NCBI RefSeq assembly: GCF_004745635.1
Contig: NZ_SRLB01000012.1
Location: forward strand, 62,001 to 126,000
DNA: 64,000 bases
From: Methylobacterium nonmethylotrophicum
GTDB lineage: Bacteria > Pseudomonadota > Alphaproteobacteria > Rhizobiales > Beijerinckiaceae
Direction: 5' to 3'
In this document: positions 32,033-39,902 of the stretch, piece after piece
Layout: every line of letters starts with the position of its first letter
Position numbering within the stretch: the stretch's first letter is position 1
Made by a program: the position numbers and the translations under genes
Notes under the pieces: model-generated
The model's input: the letters and a program-made list of their open reading frames with translations, nothing else
Database searches by the model: none
Told to the model about the DNA's origin: nothing

Positions 32033-33445
32033 GTGACTGACACAGGAACTCGGGCGTTCCGCGGGCTTCGGCTGGGCGGGTTCGCCGCCGTGGCGCTCGC
32101 CATGGCGGCCCAGGCCGCGGCCGCGGAATCCCTGGAGAGCGCCCTCGCGCGGGCCTATGCCGGCAACCCGACGCTCAACGCGCAGCGGGCCGGCCAGCGC
32201 GCCACCGACGAGAGCGTGCCGCAGGCGCTGGCGGGCTACCGCCCGCAGGTCAGCGGCTCCCTGAGCGCGGGCGTCACCTACCTCTCGGGCAAGCTCGGCA
32301 GCTCCGCGGCGGCCGCGGGCGGCGGCGGCGGAGAGGAGACGCTGTATCCGCGCTCCGCCGGCCTCAGCGTCACCCAGACCCTGTTCAACGGCTTCCGGAC
32401 CGACAACCGCACCCGCCAGGCCGAATCGCAGGTGCTCGGCGGCCGCGAATCCCTGCGCAACATCGAGATGCAGACGCTGTTCTCGGCGGCGCAGGCCTAC
32501 ATGAACGTGCTGGCGGATACCGCCACGCTCGAGCTCAACCGCAACAACGTCGAGGTGCTGGAGGAGCAGCTCCGCCAGACCCGCGACCGCTTCAACGTCG
32601 GCGAGGTCACCCGCACCGACGTCGCCCAGGCGGAGGCGCGCCTCGCCGGCGCCCGGGCGCAGGTCAGCGTGGCCGAGTCGAACCTGCGTACCAGCATCGC
32701 GACCTTCCGGCAGGTGATCGGCGTCGAGCCGCGCCAGCTCGCCCCCGGCCGGCCGATCGACCGCTACGTGCCCGCCACCCTGACGGCGGCGGTCGATATC
32801 GGCCTTGCCGAGCACCCGGCGATCCTCTCCGCCCTCCACGCCGTCGACGCCGCGGAAGCGCAGGTGAAGATCAACGAGGGCGCCCTCTACCCGACGGTCA
32901 GCGTGAGCGGCAGCGCCGCACAGACCCTGGACCAGCAGGTCGCCGGCACCCGGTACTTCCAGGGCTCGATCATCGGCCAGATCAACGTCCCGCTCTACCA
33001 GGGCGGCGCCGAGTACGCCCAGATCCGCCAGTCCAAGGAGCAGGTCGGCCAGGCCCGGCTCCAGGCCGAGCTCACCCGCGACCAGGTCCGCGCCGCCATC
33101 GTCACCGCTTGGGGCGGCCTCGAGGCGTCCAAGGCCCGGGTGATCGCCTCGCAGGCCCAGGTCCAGGCCAACGAGGTGGCGCTCAACGGCGTGCGCGAGG
33201 AGGCCCGGGTCGGCCAGCGCACCACCCTCGACGTGCTGAACGCCCAGCAGGAGCTCCTGAGCGCCCGCGTCAACCTGATCTCGGCCCAGCGCGACCGGGT
33301 GGTCAGCTCCTACCAGGTGGTGCAGACCATCGGCCGCCTCACCACCCGCTTCATCGCGGTGCCGGTGGCGCAGTACAGCGCCAAGCAGCACTACGACCAG
33401 GTCAAGGACCTCTGGTACGGCGTGCGCACGCCGGACGGCCGCTGA
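32033..33445 (+). CDS. tolC: TolC family outer membrane channel protein
   Basis: A 470-residue outer-membrane efflux/secretion channel. It has a signal peptide (RLGGFAAVALAMAAQAAAAES) and two repeats of long amphipathic helices separated by beta-strand segments. Typical TolC landmarks are ESLESALARAYAGNPTLNAQRAGQRATDE, the SVTQTLFNGFRTDNRTRQAE and INVPLYQGGAEYAQIRQSKEQ strand motifs of the two halves, and the C-terminal LDVLNAQQELLSARVNLISAQRD helix. A Gly/Ala-rich insert (AAAAGGGGGEET) lies near residue 95. It starts at GTG 32033. The order PIMT-tolC-popZ-valS is common in this order of bacteria. Confidence 0.92.
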   Translation: MTDTGTRAFRGLRLGGFAAVALAMAAQAAAAESLESALARAYAGNPTLNAQRAGQRATDESVPQALAGYRPQVSGSLSAGVTYLSGKLGSSAAAAGGGGGEETLYPRSAGLSVTQTLFNGFRTDNRTRQAESQVLGGRESLRNIEMQTLFSAAQAYMNVLADTATLELNRNNVEVLEEQLRQTRDRFNVGEVTRTDVAQAEARLAGARAQVSVAESNLRTSIATFRQVIGVEPRQLAPGRPIDRYVPATLTAAVDIGLAEHPAILSALHAVDAAEAQVKINEGALYPTVSVSGSAAQTLDQQVAGTRYFQGSIIGQINVPLYQGGAEYAQIRQSKEQVGQARLQAELTRDQVRAAIVTAWGGLEASKARVIASQAQVQANEVALNGVREEARVGQRTTLDVLNAQQELLSARVNLISAQRDRVVSSYQVVQTIGRLTTRFIAVPVAQYSAKQHYDQVKDLWYGVRTPDGR

Positions 33446-33590
33446 CCGTGGCGGCCGCGCCCGCTCCGGACCTTTTTTGCCCGCATCGTCCTGTGGTCGC
33501 GGGACGCCGTGCTTGTGCGGCGCCGTCACTGTGGAATACTGCGTATCCGTCACCTGATCCTTCCATCTCTGCACTCAAGCGTTGAGCCGG

Positions 33591-34259
33591 ATGAGCGCCG
33601 CGAGCCCCAAGACGCAGGACAAGACGCAGGAACCCTCGATGGAGGAGATCCTGGCCTCCATCCGGCGCATCATCGCCGACGACCAGAAGCCGGCCGAGCC
33701 GCCCGCCGCGGGCTCGCGCCCCGTCGCGGTGCCGGATCCCGAGCCGGAGGAGGACGACGTCCTCGACCTCGCGATGGTGGCGGCACCCGCCCCCAAGCCG
33801 TCCCCCGCCCCCAAGCCGGCCCCCGCCCCGAAGCCCGAGCCGGCGGCCAAGGCGCCCCCGCCGAAGCCCCCGGCGCCCGAGCCCGTGTTCGACACGCCGT
33901 TCGACCCGATGTCGGAGATCGCGTTCCGGGACGAGCCGATGGATTTCGACGCGATCGAGATCGAGCCGGAGCCCGCCCCGCCGCCGCCCCCGCCGGAGCC
34001 CCCGAAGGCCGCGGCGCCGCCTCCGGAGCCCCGCCCGGCGGCCGACGACCGGCTCCTGTCGCAGACCACCGATGCCAGCGTCAGCCAGGCCTTCGACCTG
34101 CTCGCCAGCACGGTGCTGACCCGCAACGCCCGCACCATCGAGGACCTGGTGCAGGACATGCTGCGCCCGATGCTGAAGGCTTGGCTCGACGACAACCTCC
34201 CGGTCCTGGTCGAGCGGCTGGTCCGGGCCGAGATCGAGCGCGTCGCCCGAGGACGCTGA
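33591..34259 (+). CDS. popZ: PopZ-like polar organising protein (DUF2497)
   Basis: A 222-residue DUF2497/PopZ-family protein. The N-terminal helix QEPSMEEILASIRRIIADD (residues 12-30) is the client-binding region of PopZ. A long acidic, Pro-rich disordered spacer (about residues 35-155, with APKPSPAPKPAPAPKP repeats) follows. The C-terminal oligomerisation helices contain ARTIEDLVQDMLRPMLKAWLDDNLPVLVERLVRAEIERVARG. In Caulobacter PopZ forms the polar microdomain that tethers ParB-parS and recruits cell-cycle regulators; this role is inferred here. The proline-rich spacer acts as a physical tuner in the known protein. A strong terminator follows. Confidence 0.9.
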   Translation: MSAASPKTQDKTQEPSMEEILASIRRIIADDQKPAEPPAAGSRPVAVPDPEPEEDDVLDLAMVAAPAPKPSPAPKPAPAPKPEPAAKAPPPKPPAPEPVFDTPFDPMSEIAFRDEPMDFDAIEIEPEPAPPPPPPEPPKAAAPPPEPRPAADDRLLSQTTDASVSQAFDLLASTVLTRNARTIEDLVQDMLRPMLKAWLDDNLPVLVERLVRAEIERVARGR

Positions 34260-34333
34260 CGGCGCAGGGAGCCGGGATCCGGGCTCCTTGCAGTTGACGG
34301 AACGGCGCGGGTCCGCTTGAAAGCGGTCTCGGG

Positions 34334-34362
34334 GGCCGGCCGCTCGCGCGGCCGGCCTTTTT
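34334..34362 (+). terminator. Rho-independent terminator after popZ
   Basis: A 10-bp perfect stem GGCCGGCCGC (34334-34343) / GCGGCCGGCC (34348-34357) with loop TCGC, followed directly by TTTTT. This is the clearest intrinsic terminator in the window. A smaller hairpin (GGAGCC/GGCTCC) precedes it near 34268-34287. Confidence 0.85.
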
Positions 34363-34446
34363 CGTTTCCGGTTCCGGCGCCCCGGGAGCCCGATCCGCCG
34401 GCGGGACGCGCCCCGGGCGGCGCCGTGCGAGTGGCTGTTTTCCGCG

Positions 34447-37158
34447 ATGATGGACAAGACCTTCGACCCCGCCGCCGTCGAGGCGCGCATCGCCGCCGAG
34501 TGGGAGGAGGCGCAGGCCTTCCGGGCCGGGCGCCCGGACCGGGCCGGGGCCGAGCCCTACAGCATCATGATCCCGCCGCCGAACGTGACGGGCTCGCTGC
34601 ATATGGGCCACGCCCTCAACAACACGCTGCAGGACGTGCTCGCCCGCTTCGAGCGCCTGCGCGGCAAGGACGTGCTGTGGCAGCCCGGCACCGACCATGC
34701 CGGCATCGCCACCCAGATGGTGGTGGAGCGCCGCCTCGCCGAGCAGCAGCAGCCCGACCGGCGCAGCCTCGGCCGGGCCGAGTTCGTCCGCCGGGTCTGG
34801 GAGTGGAAGGCGGAATCGGGCGGCACCATCGTCAACCAGCTCAAGCGCCTGGGCGCCTCCTGCGACTGGTCGCGGGAGCGCTTCACCATGGACGAGGGCC
34901 TGTCGAAGGCCGTCCTGAAGGTCTTCGTCGACCTCCACGCGCAGGGCCTGATCTACCGCGACAAGCGCCTGGTGAACTGGGACCCGAAGTTCCAGACCGC
35001 GATCTCCGACCTCGAGGTGCAGCAGGTCGAGGTGAAGGGCCATCTCTGGCACTTCGCCTACCCGGTCGTCGACGAGGCCGGGACCGAGACGGGCGAGACG
35101 ATCACGGTCGCGACGACCCGGCCCGAGACCATGCTGGGCGACACCGCGGTCGCGGTGCACCCGGAGGACGGGCGCTACCGGGCGCTGGTCGGCCAGCGCC
35201 TGCGCCTGCCCCTCGTCGGCCGCCTGATCCCGGTCGTGGCAGACGAATATTCCGATCCCGAGAAGGGCACCGGCGCGGTCAAGATCACCCCGGCGCACGA
35301 CTTCAACGACTTCGAGGTCGGGCGCCGGCACGGGCTTGCCCAGATCAATATCTTGGATGAGGAAGCCCGCATAAGCCTCGACGGCAACGCCGATTTCCTC
35401 GAAGGGGCAAACCCGGAGCCCGAGGCGCTCGCGCTGCACGGCCTCGACCGGTTCGAGGCCCGCGCCAGGGTCGTCGCCCTGATGGAGGAGCGCGGCCGGC
35501 TCGTCGCGATCGAGCCCAACACCCACGCGGTGCCGCATGGCGACCGCTCGGGCGTGGTGATCGAGCCCTACCTCACCGACCAGTGGTACGTGAACGTCAA
35601 GCCCCTGGCCGAGCGGGCCCTGCAGGCGGTGCGCGACGGCCGCACCCGCTTCGTGCCCGAGACCTACGAGAAGACCTACTTCCAGTGGCTCGAGAACATC
35701 GAGCCGTGGTGCATCTCGCGCCAGCTGTGGTGGGGCCACCAGATCCCGGCCTGGTACGACCCGGACGGCACCTGCTTCGTCGCCCAGAGCGAGGAGGAGG
35801 CCCTGGCGAAGGCGGCCGCGCAGCACGGCCGCCCCGTGACCCTGCGGCGCGACGAGGACGTGCTCGACACCTGGTTCTCCTCGGGCCTGTGGCCGTTCTC
35901 GACCCTCGGCTGGCCGGAAGCCACGCCGGAGCTCGCCCGCTACTACCCGACCAGCGCCCTGGTGACGGGCTTCGACATCATTTTCTTCTGGGTTGCCAGG
36001 ATGATGATGCTGGGCCTTCACGCGTTGGACGAGGTGCCGTTCCGGACCGTCTACATCCACGCTCTCGTCCGCGACGAGAAGGGGGCGAAGATGTCGAAGT
36101 CGAAGGGCAACGTGGTCGACCCCCTCGACCTCGTCGACCGCTACGGCGCCGACGCCCTGCGCTTCACCCTCGCGGCCATGGCGGCGCAGGGACGCGACAT
36201 CAAGCTCTCGGTGCAACGCGTTGAAGGCTATAGGAACTTCGCCACGAAGCTCTGGAACGCCGCCCGCTTCGCCGAGATGAATGGCTGCCGGCTCGATCCG
36301 GCCTTCGCGCCCGAGAGCGTGACCCAAACCCTCAACGCGTGGGCGCTCGGGGAAGCCGCCCGCGCGGTCGCCGAGGTGACGGGGGCGATCGAGGCCTACC
36401 GCTTCAACGACGCCGCCAGCGCCGCCTACCGCTTCGTCTGGAACGTCTTCTGCGACTGGTACCTGGAGCTGGCCAAGCCCGTGCTCCAGGGCGAGGACGG
36501 CCCGGCCAAGGAGGAGACCCGCCGGACGATCGCCACCCTGATCGACCAGATCTGCGTGCTGCTGCACCCGTTCATGCCGTTCCTCACCGAGGAATTGTGG
36601 GCCACGACGGCGCGCGAGGCCGGGATCACCCGCGGGCTCCTGGCGCTCGCGTCCTGGCCGGATCTCGGGACGCTCGCGGATCCCGAGGCCGAGGCCGAGA
36701 TCGGCTGGGTCGTCGACCTCGTCTCGGAGATCCGCTCGGCCCGCTCGGAGACGAACGTGCCGGCCGGCGCCCAGATCCCGCTTGTGCTGGTCTCTCCCAG
36801 CGAGGCGGTGCGCGCGCGCGTCGCGCGCTGGGGCGACACCGTGCGGCGGCTCGGCCGCATCGCCGCGATCGAGATCGCGGAAGGCAGCCCGCGCAACGCC
36901 GTGCAGCTGATCGTGCGCGGCGAGGTCGCGGCGCTGCCGCTCGAGGGCGTGGTCGACCTTGCCGCCGAGGTGGCGCGGCTGACCAAGGAGGACGGCAAGC
37001 TCGGCGGCGAGGTGGCCAAGATCGACGCCAAGCTCGGCAATGCCGACTTCCTGGCCCGCGCCCCCGAGGAGGTGGTGGAGGAGCAGCGCGAGCGCCGCGA
37101 GGCGGCGGTCGCGCGGCGCGAGAAGGTGCGCGAGGCGCTGGCGCGGCTGCAGGGCTGA
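34447..37158 (+). CDS. valS: Valine--tRNA ligase
   Basis: A 903-residue class I aminoacyl-tRNA synthetase, cytoplasmic, charging tRNA-Val. It shows the HIGH-type motif in PPNVTGSLHMGHALNN near residue 41, the editing-domain region TTRPETMLGDTAVAVHPED near 221, the catalytic-core segments WWGHQIPAWYDPDG and DVLDTWFSSGLWPFSTLGWP, the KMSKSKGNVVDP motif near 547 and a C-terminal coiled-coil arm. The length is usual for the bacterial enzyme. ATG 34447 is chosen; a second ATG follows at once. A 13-bp hairpin lies just after the stop. Confidence 0.97.
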   Translation: MMDKTFDPAAVEARIAAEWEEAQAFRAGRPDRAGAEPYSIMIPPPNVTGSLHMGHALNNTLQDVLARFERLRGKDVLWQPGTDHAGIATQMVVERRLAEQQQPDRRSLGRAEFVRRVWEWKAESGGTIVNQLKRLGASCDWSRERFTMDEGLSKAVLKVFVDLHAQGLIYRDKRLVNWDPKFQTAISDLEVQQVEVKGHLWHFAYPVVDEAGTETGETITVATTRPETMLGDTAVAVHPEDGRYRALVGQRLRLPLVGRLIPVVADEYSDPEKGTGAVKITPAHDFNDFEVGRRHGLAQINILDEEARISLDGNADFLEGANPEPEALALHGLDRFEARARVVALMEERGRLVAIEPNTHAVPHGDRSGVVIEPYLTDQWYVNVKPLAERALQAVRDGRTRFVPETYEKTYFQWLENIEPWCISRQLWWGHQIPAWYDPDGTCFVAQSEEEALAKAAAQHGRPVTLRRDEDVLDTWFSSGLWPFSTLGWPEATPELARYYPTSALVTGFDIIFFWVARMMMLGLHALDEVPFRTVYIHALVRDEKGAKMSKSKGNVVDPLDLVDRYGADALRFTLAAMAAQGRDIKLSVQRVEGYRNFATKLWNAARFAEMNGCRLDPAFAPESVTQTLNAWALGEAARAVAEVTGAIEAYRFNDAASAAYRFVWNVFCDWYLELAKPVLQGEDGPAKEETRRTIATLIDQICVLLHPFMPFLTEELWATTAREAGITRGLLALASWPDLGTLADPEAEAEIGWVVDLVSEIRSARSETNVPAGAQIPLVLVSPSEAVRARVARWGDTVRRLGRIAAIEIAEGSPRNAVQLIVRGEVAALPLEGVVDLAAEVARLTKEDGKLGGEVAKIDAKLGNADFLARAPEEVVEEQRERREAAVARREKVREALARLQG

Positions 37159-37165
37159 GGCCGGA

Positions 37166-37195
37166 TCCGGTGCGGGCGATGCCGCCCGCACCGGA
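37166..37195 (+). terminator. Hairpin after valS
   Basis: A perfect 13-bp stem (TCCGGTGCGGGCG at 37166-37178, CGCCCGCACCGGA at 37183-37195) with loop ATGC, 8 bp after the valS stop. There is no T-run, but position and stability fit a transcription end. Confidence 0.6.
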
Positions 37196-37318
37196 CCGCG
37201 GGACCAAGACCAAGCATTTCGGGGAGAGAGGCGCCCGTGCGCCGTCCGATTCGGGGTAATCGGGCGGCCCGCATGCGAGGGGCGATTCATCAACCGTTGC
37301 CCGGATACCCGAACAGGC

Positions 37319-37558
37319 ATGAGCCCGAAGCCTCGTCCCGCGCTGCCTCGGCCCGTTCAGGGCCGATACGACACCGAGACCGACGTGCTGTCGGTCCGCT
37401 TCACCGACGCCGAGGTGGTGGAGAGCCGGGCGATCCGGCCCGGGATCGTCGTCGCGTACGATGCCGCCGGCGCCGTCGCGGCGATGGAGATCCTCGGGGC
37501 TTCCTCGGAGAACCTGGCCGCCGACCAGGACCTGCGGCGGCTCGCCGGGGTAGCCTGA
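37319..37558 (+). CDS. DUF2283 domain-containing protein
   Basis: A 79-residue protein with the DUF2283 pattern: GRYDTETDVLSVRFTDAEVVESRAIRPGIVVAYDAAGAVAAMEILGAS. These small beta-rich proteins are widespread and of unknown function, sometimes found near toxin-antitoxin genes. The ATG at 37319 lies in a typical context, and the DUF2459 gene begins 4 bp after its stop, suggesting a two-gene transcript. Confidence 0.8.
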   Translation: MSPKPRPALPRPVQGRYDTETDVLSVRFTDAEVVESRAIRPGIVVAYDAAGAVAAMEILGASSENLAADQDLRRLAGVA

Positions 37559-37562
37559 ACCC

Positions 37563-38288
37563 TTGCGCCGCGGCCTGCGCCTCGCCCGGCTTGCCGCGGC
37601 GCTCCTCCTCTCACTGGCCGCCAGCATTCTTCTGGCGGGCTGGCTCACCGCCCGGCCGGGCGACCCGGCCCTCTACCCGCCGGCTCCCGGCACCGCGACG
37701 GTCACGGTGCGGCTCGTGGCGAATGCCTGGCATTCCGGCCTGCTCCTGCCCCGGGACGATCTCGCCCGGGCGGCAGCCGAGGCCGGGGCCGGGGCGCTCA
37801 TCGCGGTGACCGAGCGCTTCGGCGCCTATCCGGCCCTCGAGATCGGCTGGGGCGATGCCGGCTTCTACCGCTCCGTACCCACCCTGGATGCCCTCGACTG
37901 GCGCCTGGCCCTCCGGGCCCTGTTCACCCCCGGCGGCCGCCCGGCGGTGCTGCACGTCGTCGGGGTCGCGGCCGAGCCGGAGGCCGCGTTTCCGGGGGCC
38001 AGGATCGTGAGGCTCAGGCTGTCGCCCGAGGGGTTCCGGCGCCTCGCCGCCGCGCTCGGGCGCTCCTTCGCCCTGCGGGACGGCCACCCGGTCGAGGCGG
38101 GCCCCGGCCTCTACGGCCCGAGCCTGTTCTACGCGGCGGAGGGGCGGTTCAGCCTGCTCACCGTCTGCAACCACTGGAGCGCCGGGCTCCTGAACGCCGC
38201 GGGCCTCCCGGTCACGCCGCTCCTCGACACCCTGCCGCGGGGCCTCGCCCTGGATCTGGCCCGGCATGCAGGGGCCGATGCGCCCTGA
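37563..38288 (+). CDS. DUF2459 family membrane-anchored protein
   Basis: A 241-residue protein with an N-terminal membrane anchor or signal (LARLAAALLLSLAASILLAGWL) and a DUF2459 domain: VRLVANAWHSGLLLPRDDL, ALEIGWGDAGFYRSVPTLDALDWRLALRALF and LTVCNHWSAGLL. The conserved His-Ser, Trp-Gly-Asp and Cys-Asn-His-Trp motifs suggest a papain/NlpC-like catalytic site, but no activity is established to my knowledge. The start is TTG 37563. Confidence 0.78.
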   Translation: MRRGLRLARLAAALLLSLAASILLAGWLTARPGDPALYPPAPGTATVTVRLVANAWHSGLLLPRDDLARAAAEAGAGALIAVTERFGAYPALEIGWGDAGFYRSVPTLDALDWRLALRALFTPGGRPAVLHVVGVAAEPEAAFPGARIVRLRLSPEGFRRLAAALGRSFALRDGHPVEAGPGLYGPSLFYAAEGRFSLLTVCNHWSAGLLNAAGLPVTPLLDTLPRGLALDLARHAGADAP

Positions 38289-38410
38289 GCGGATCCCGCG
38301 AGAGCGGTTGCCGGTTTCGCGGCGAAAATCAGCGACGAAACAACAGCCTGAGCGGATGAAGCTCGGCACGCCGACACGTCGTCCGCTTAGGCGGCGGCCC
38401 GATCCCGGTC

Positions 38411-39643
38411 TCAGCGCACGGCCTCGCCGGGCTCGTTCGCGGCCTGCCGGGCGTCCTTGCCGTCCTGCCTGATCCCGACCCTCTGGCCCTGGCGCAGGAG
38501 CTGGAGGTGGTCGGTGGCGATCCGGTCGCCGGCCTTCAGGCCCTTGAGGATCGCCGTGCGGTCGCCGAACTCCTCGCCGGTCTCGACCGGGGCCATCGCC
38601 ACCGTGCCGTCCTCGCCCACGCGCCAGACGATGCGCTGGTCGAGCTGGGCCGAGAGGGCGACCGTCGGCACCAGCAGGCGCTCCTCGGTCCCTACCTGCA
38701 CCTGCGTGCGCACGAACTCGCCCGGCAGGTAGCGCTCGTCGGCGTTGGGCAGCCAGGCCCGGACCAGGCGGCGGGCGGTGCGGGGGTCGAAGCGATTGTC
38801 GAGCTTATAGATCGTCGCCTTGCGCTCCGGCTTGCCCTGGACGTCGAGCGCCTGGAGGAAGGCGCGGTTCTCCTTCAGCGCCGCGCGCACGGCCTCCGAA
38901 TCCTCGGCCGAGAGCGCGACCTGGATCTCGATCGGGTCGACCTGGACCACGCTGACGAGCTGGGTCGCGTTCTCGTTGACGTGGTCGCCGACATTGACGT
39001 CGGAGAGGCTGGAGCGCCCGTCGAAGGGCGCGCGGATCACCGCGTAGTCGAGGTTGAGCCTCTGGCGCGCGATCGCGGCCTCGGCCTCCTGCACCCGGCT
39101 GCGGGCGACCTGGCGGTTGCTCTCGAGCTGCTGGAAGCGCTGCTCGGAGGCGTAGCCCTTGTCGGCCAGCGGCTGGGTGCGATCGACCTCGGCATCCGCG
39201 AAGGCCAGTTGCGCCACTGCCTGCTCGCGCTGCGCCTCGGCGGTCCGCAGGGCCACCTCGAACGGCCGCGGGTCGATGCGGAACAGCACCTGGCCCTGCT
39301 TGACGTGGCCGCCCGGCTCGAACGGGCGCTCCACCACGACCCCGGTGACCCGGGGCTGGAGCGCGGCGTCCTTCGGCGAGATCACCGTGCCGGTATACGC
39401 GAAGGCGACCGGCACGGTCTCGGGGGCGGCCCGCGCCACCGCGACGTCGAAGTCGGGCGCCTCGGGCGCGCGGGTCTTCGCGCGGGTCTTCGGCGGTGCT
39501 TGCGGCGCCAGGAGCTGCGCCACCGGGCCGGGCAGGGCGCCGGCGGCGCCTTCGGGGAGCGGGTGGCCGAGACCCCACCACAGGCCGGTCCCGGCCGCGA
39601 CGGCGGCGAGGCCGATGAGGCCGTAGCGAAACCCTGCGCGCAC
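38411..39643 (-). CDS. RND efflux periplasmic adaptor (membrane fusion) protein
   Basis: A 410-residue HlyD/AcrA-type adaptor joining an RND pump to TolC. It has an N-terminal membrane/signal segment (YGLIGLAAVAAGTGLWWGL), a lipoyl half-motif (GTVISPKDAALQPRVTGVVVERPFEPGGHVKQGQVLFRIDPRPFEV), a coiled-coil hairpin (residues about 130-200), the second lipoyl half with LNLDYAVIRAPFDGRSSLSDVNVGDHV, and beta-barrel and membrane-proximal domains. The start is GTG 39643, with GAGGAG 9 nt upstream. It is divergent from its presumed partner permease, an arrangement less usual than a co-directional operon. Confidence 0.9.
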   Translation of the reverse strand: MRAGFRYGLIGLAAVAAGTGLWWGLGHPLPEGAAGALPGPVAQLLAPQAPPKTRAKTRAPEAPDFDVAVARAAPETVPVAFAYTGTVISPKDAALQPRVTGVVVERPFEPGGHVKQGQVLFRIDPRPFEVALRTAEAQREQAVAQLAFADAEVDRTQPLADKGYASEQRFQQLESNRQVARSRVQEAEAAIARQRLNLDYAVIRAPFDGRSSLSDVNVGDHVNENATQLVSVVQVDPIEIQVALSAEDSEAVRAALKENRAFLQALDVQGKPERKATIYKLDNRFDPRTARRLVRAWLPNADERYLPGEFVRTQVQVGTEERLLVPTVALSAQLDQRIVWRVGEDGTVAMAPVETGEEFGDRTAILKGLKAGDRIATDHLQLLRQGQRVGIRQDGKDARQAANEPGEAVR

Positions 39644-39752
39644 GATGATGATCTCCTCGACGATGACGCAAGATCGGGGACGGACCCGCGGCTCGTCCCG
39701 GAAGACCCGCGGCGGGCGGGGTCCGGCTTGAGCGGAGGCACCGGCCTCCCGC

Positions 39753-39775
39753 GGGGGAACTCCCAGGGGGAACTC
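39753..39775. promoter_or_regulatory. Direct repeats in the divergent RND promoter region
   Basis: GGGGGAACTC occurs twice (39753-39762 and 39766-39775) in the 259-bp region between the divergent adaptor and permease genes. A direct repeat at a 13-bp step could be a regulator-binding site controlling both, but no local regulator gene is present. Confidence 0.3.
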
Positions 39776-39902
39776 TCTCGGGCGCGATTGCGTTGCACAG
39801 GAGCTTTCACCCTACCGTCGCAGGCCCCGCGGCCCGCACCCGGGCCTTCGGCTCGCGGCGGACGTCCCGGCAGTGCCGTCCGGCGGCCCATCGGGACGCG
39901 GG

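Noticed and set aside
34081..37320. A 1079-codon minus-strand frame opposite valS
   Set aside because: It lies wholly antisense to a clear valS gene and has no recognisable domain; it is codon-bias shadow.
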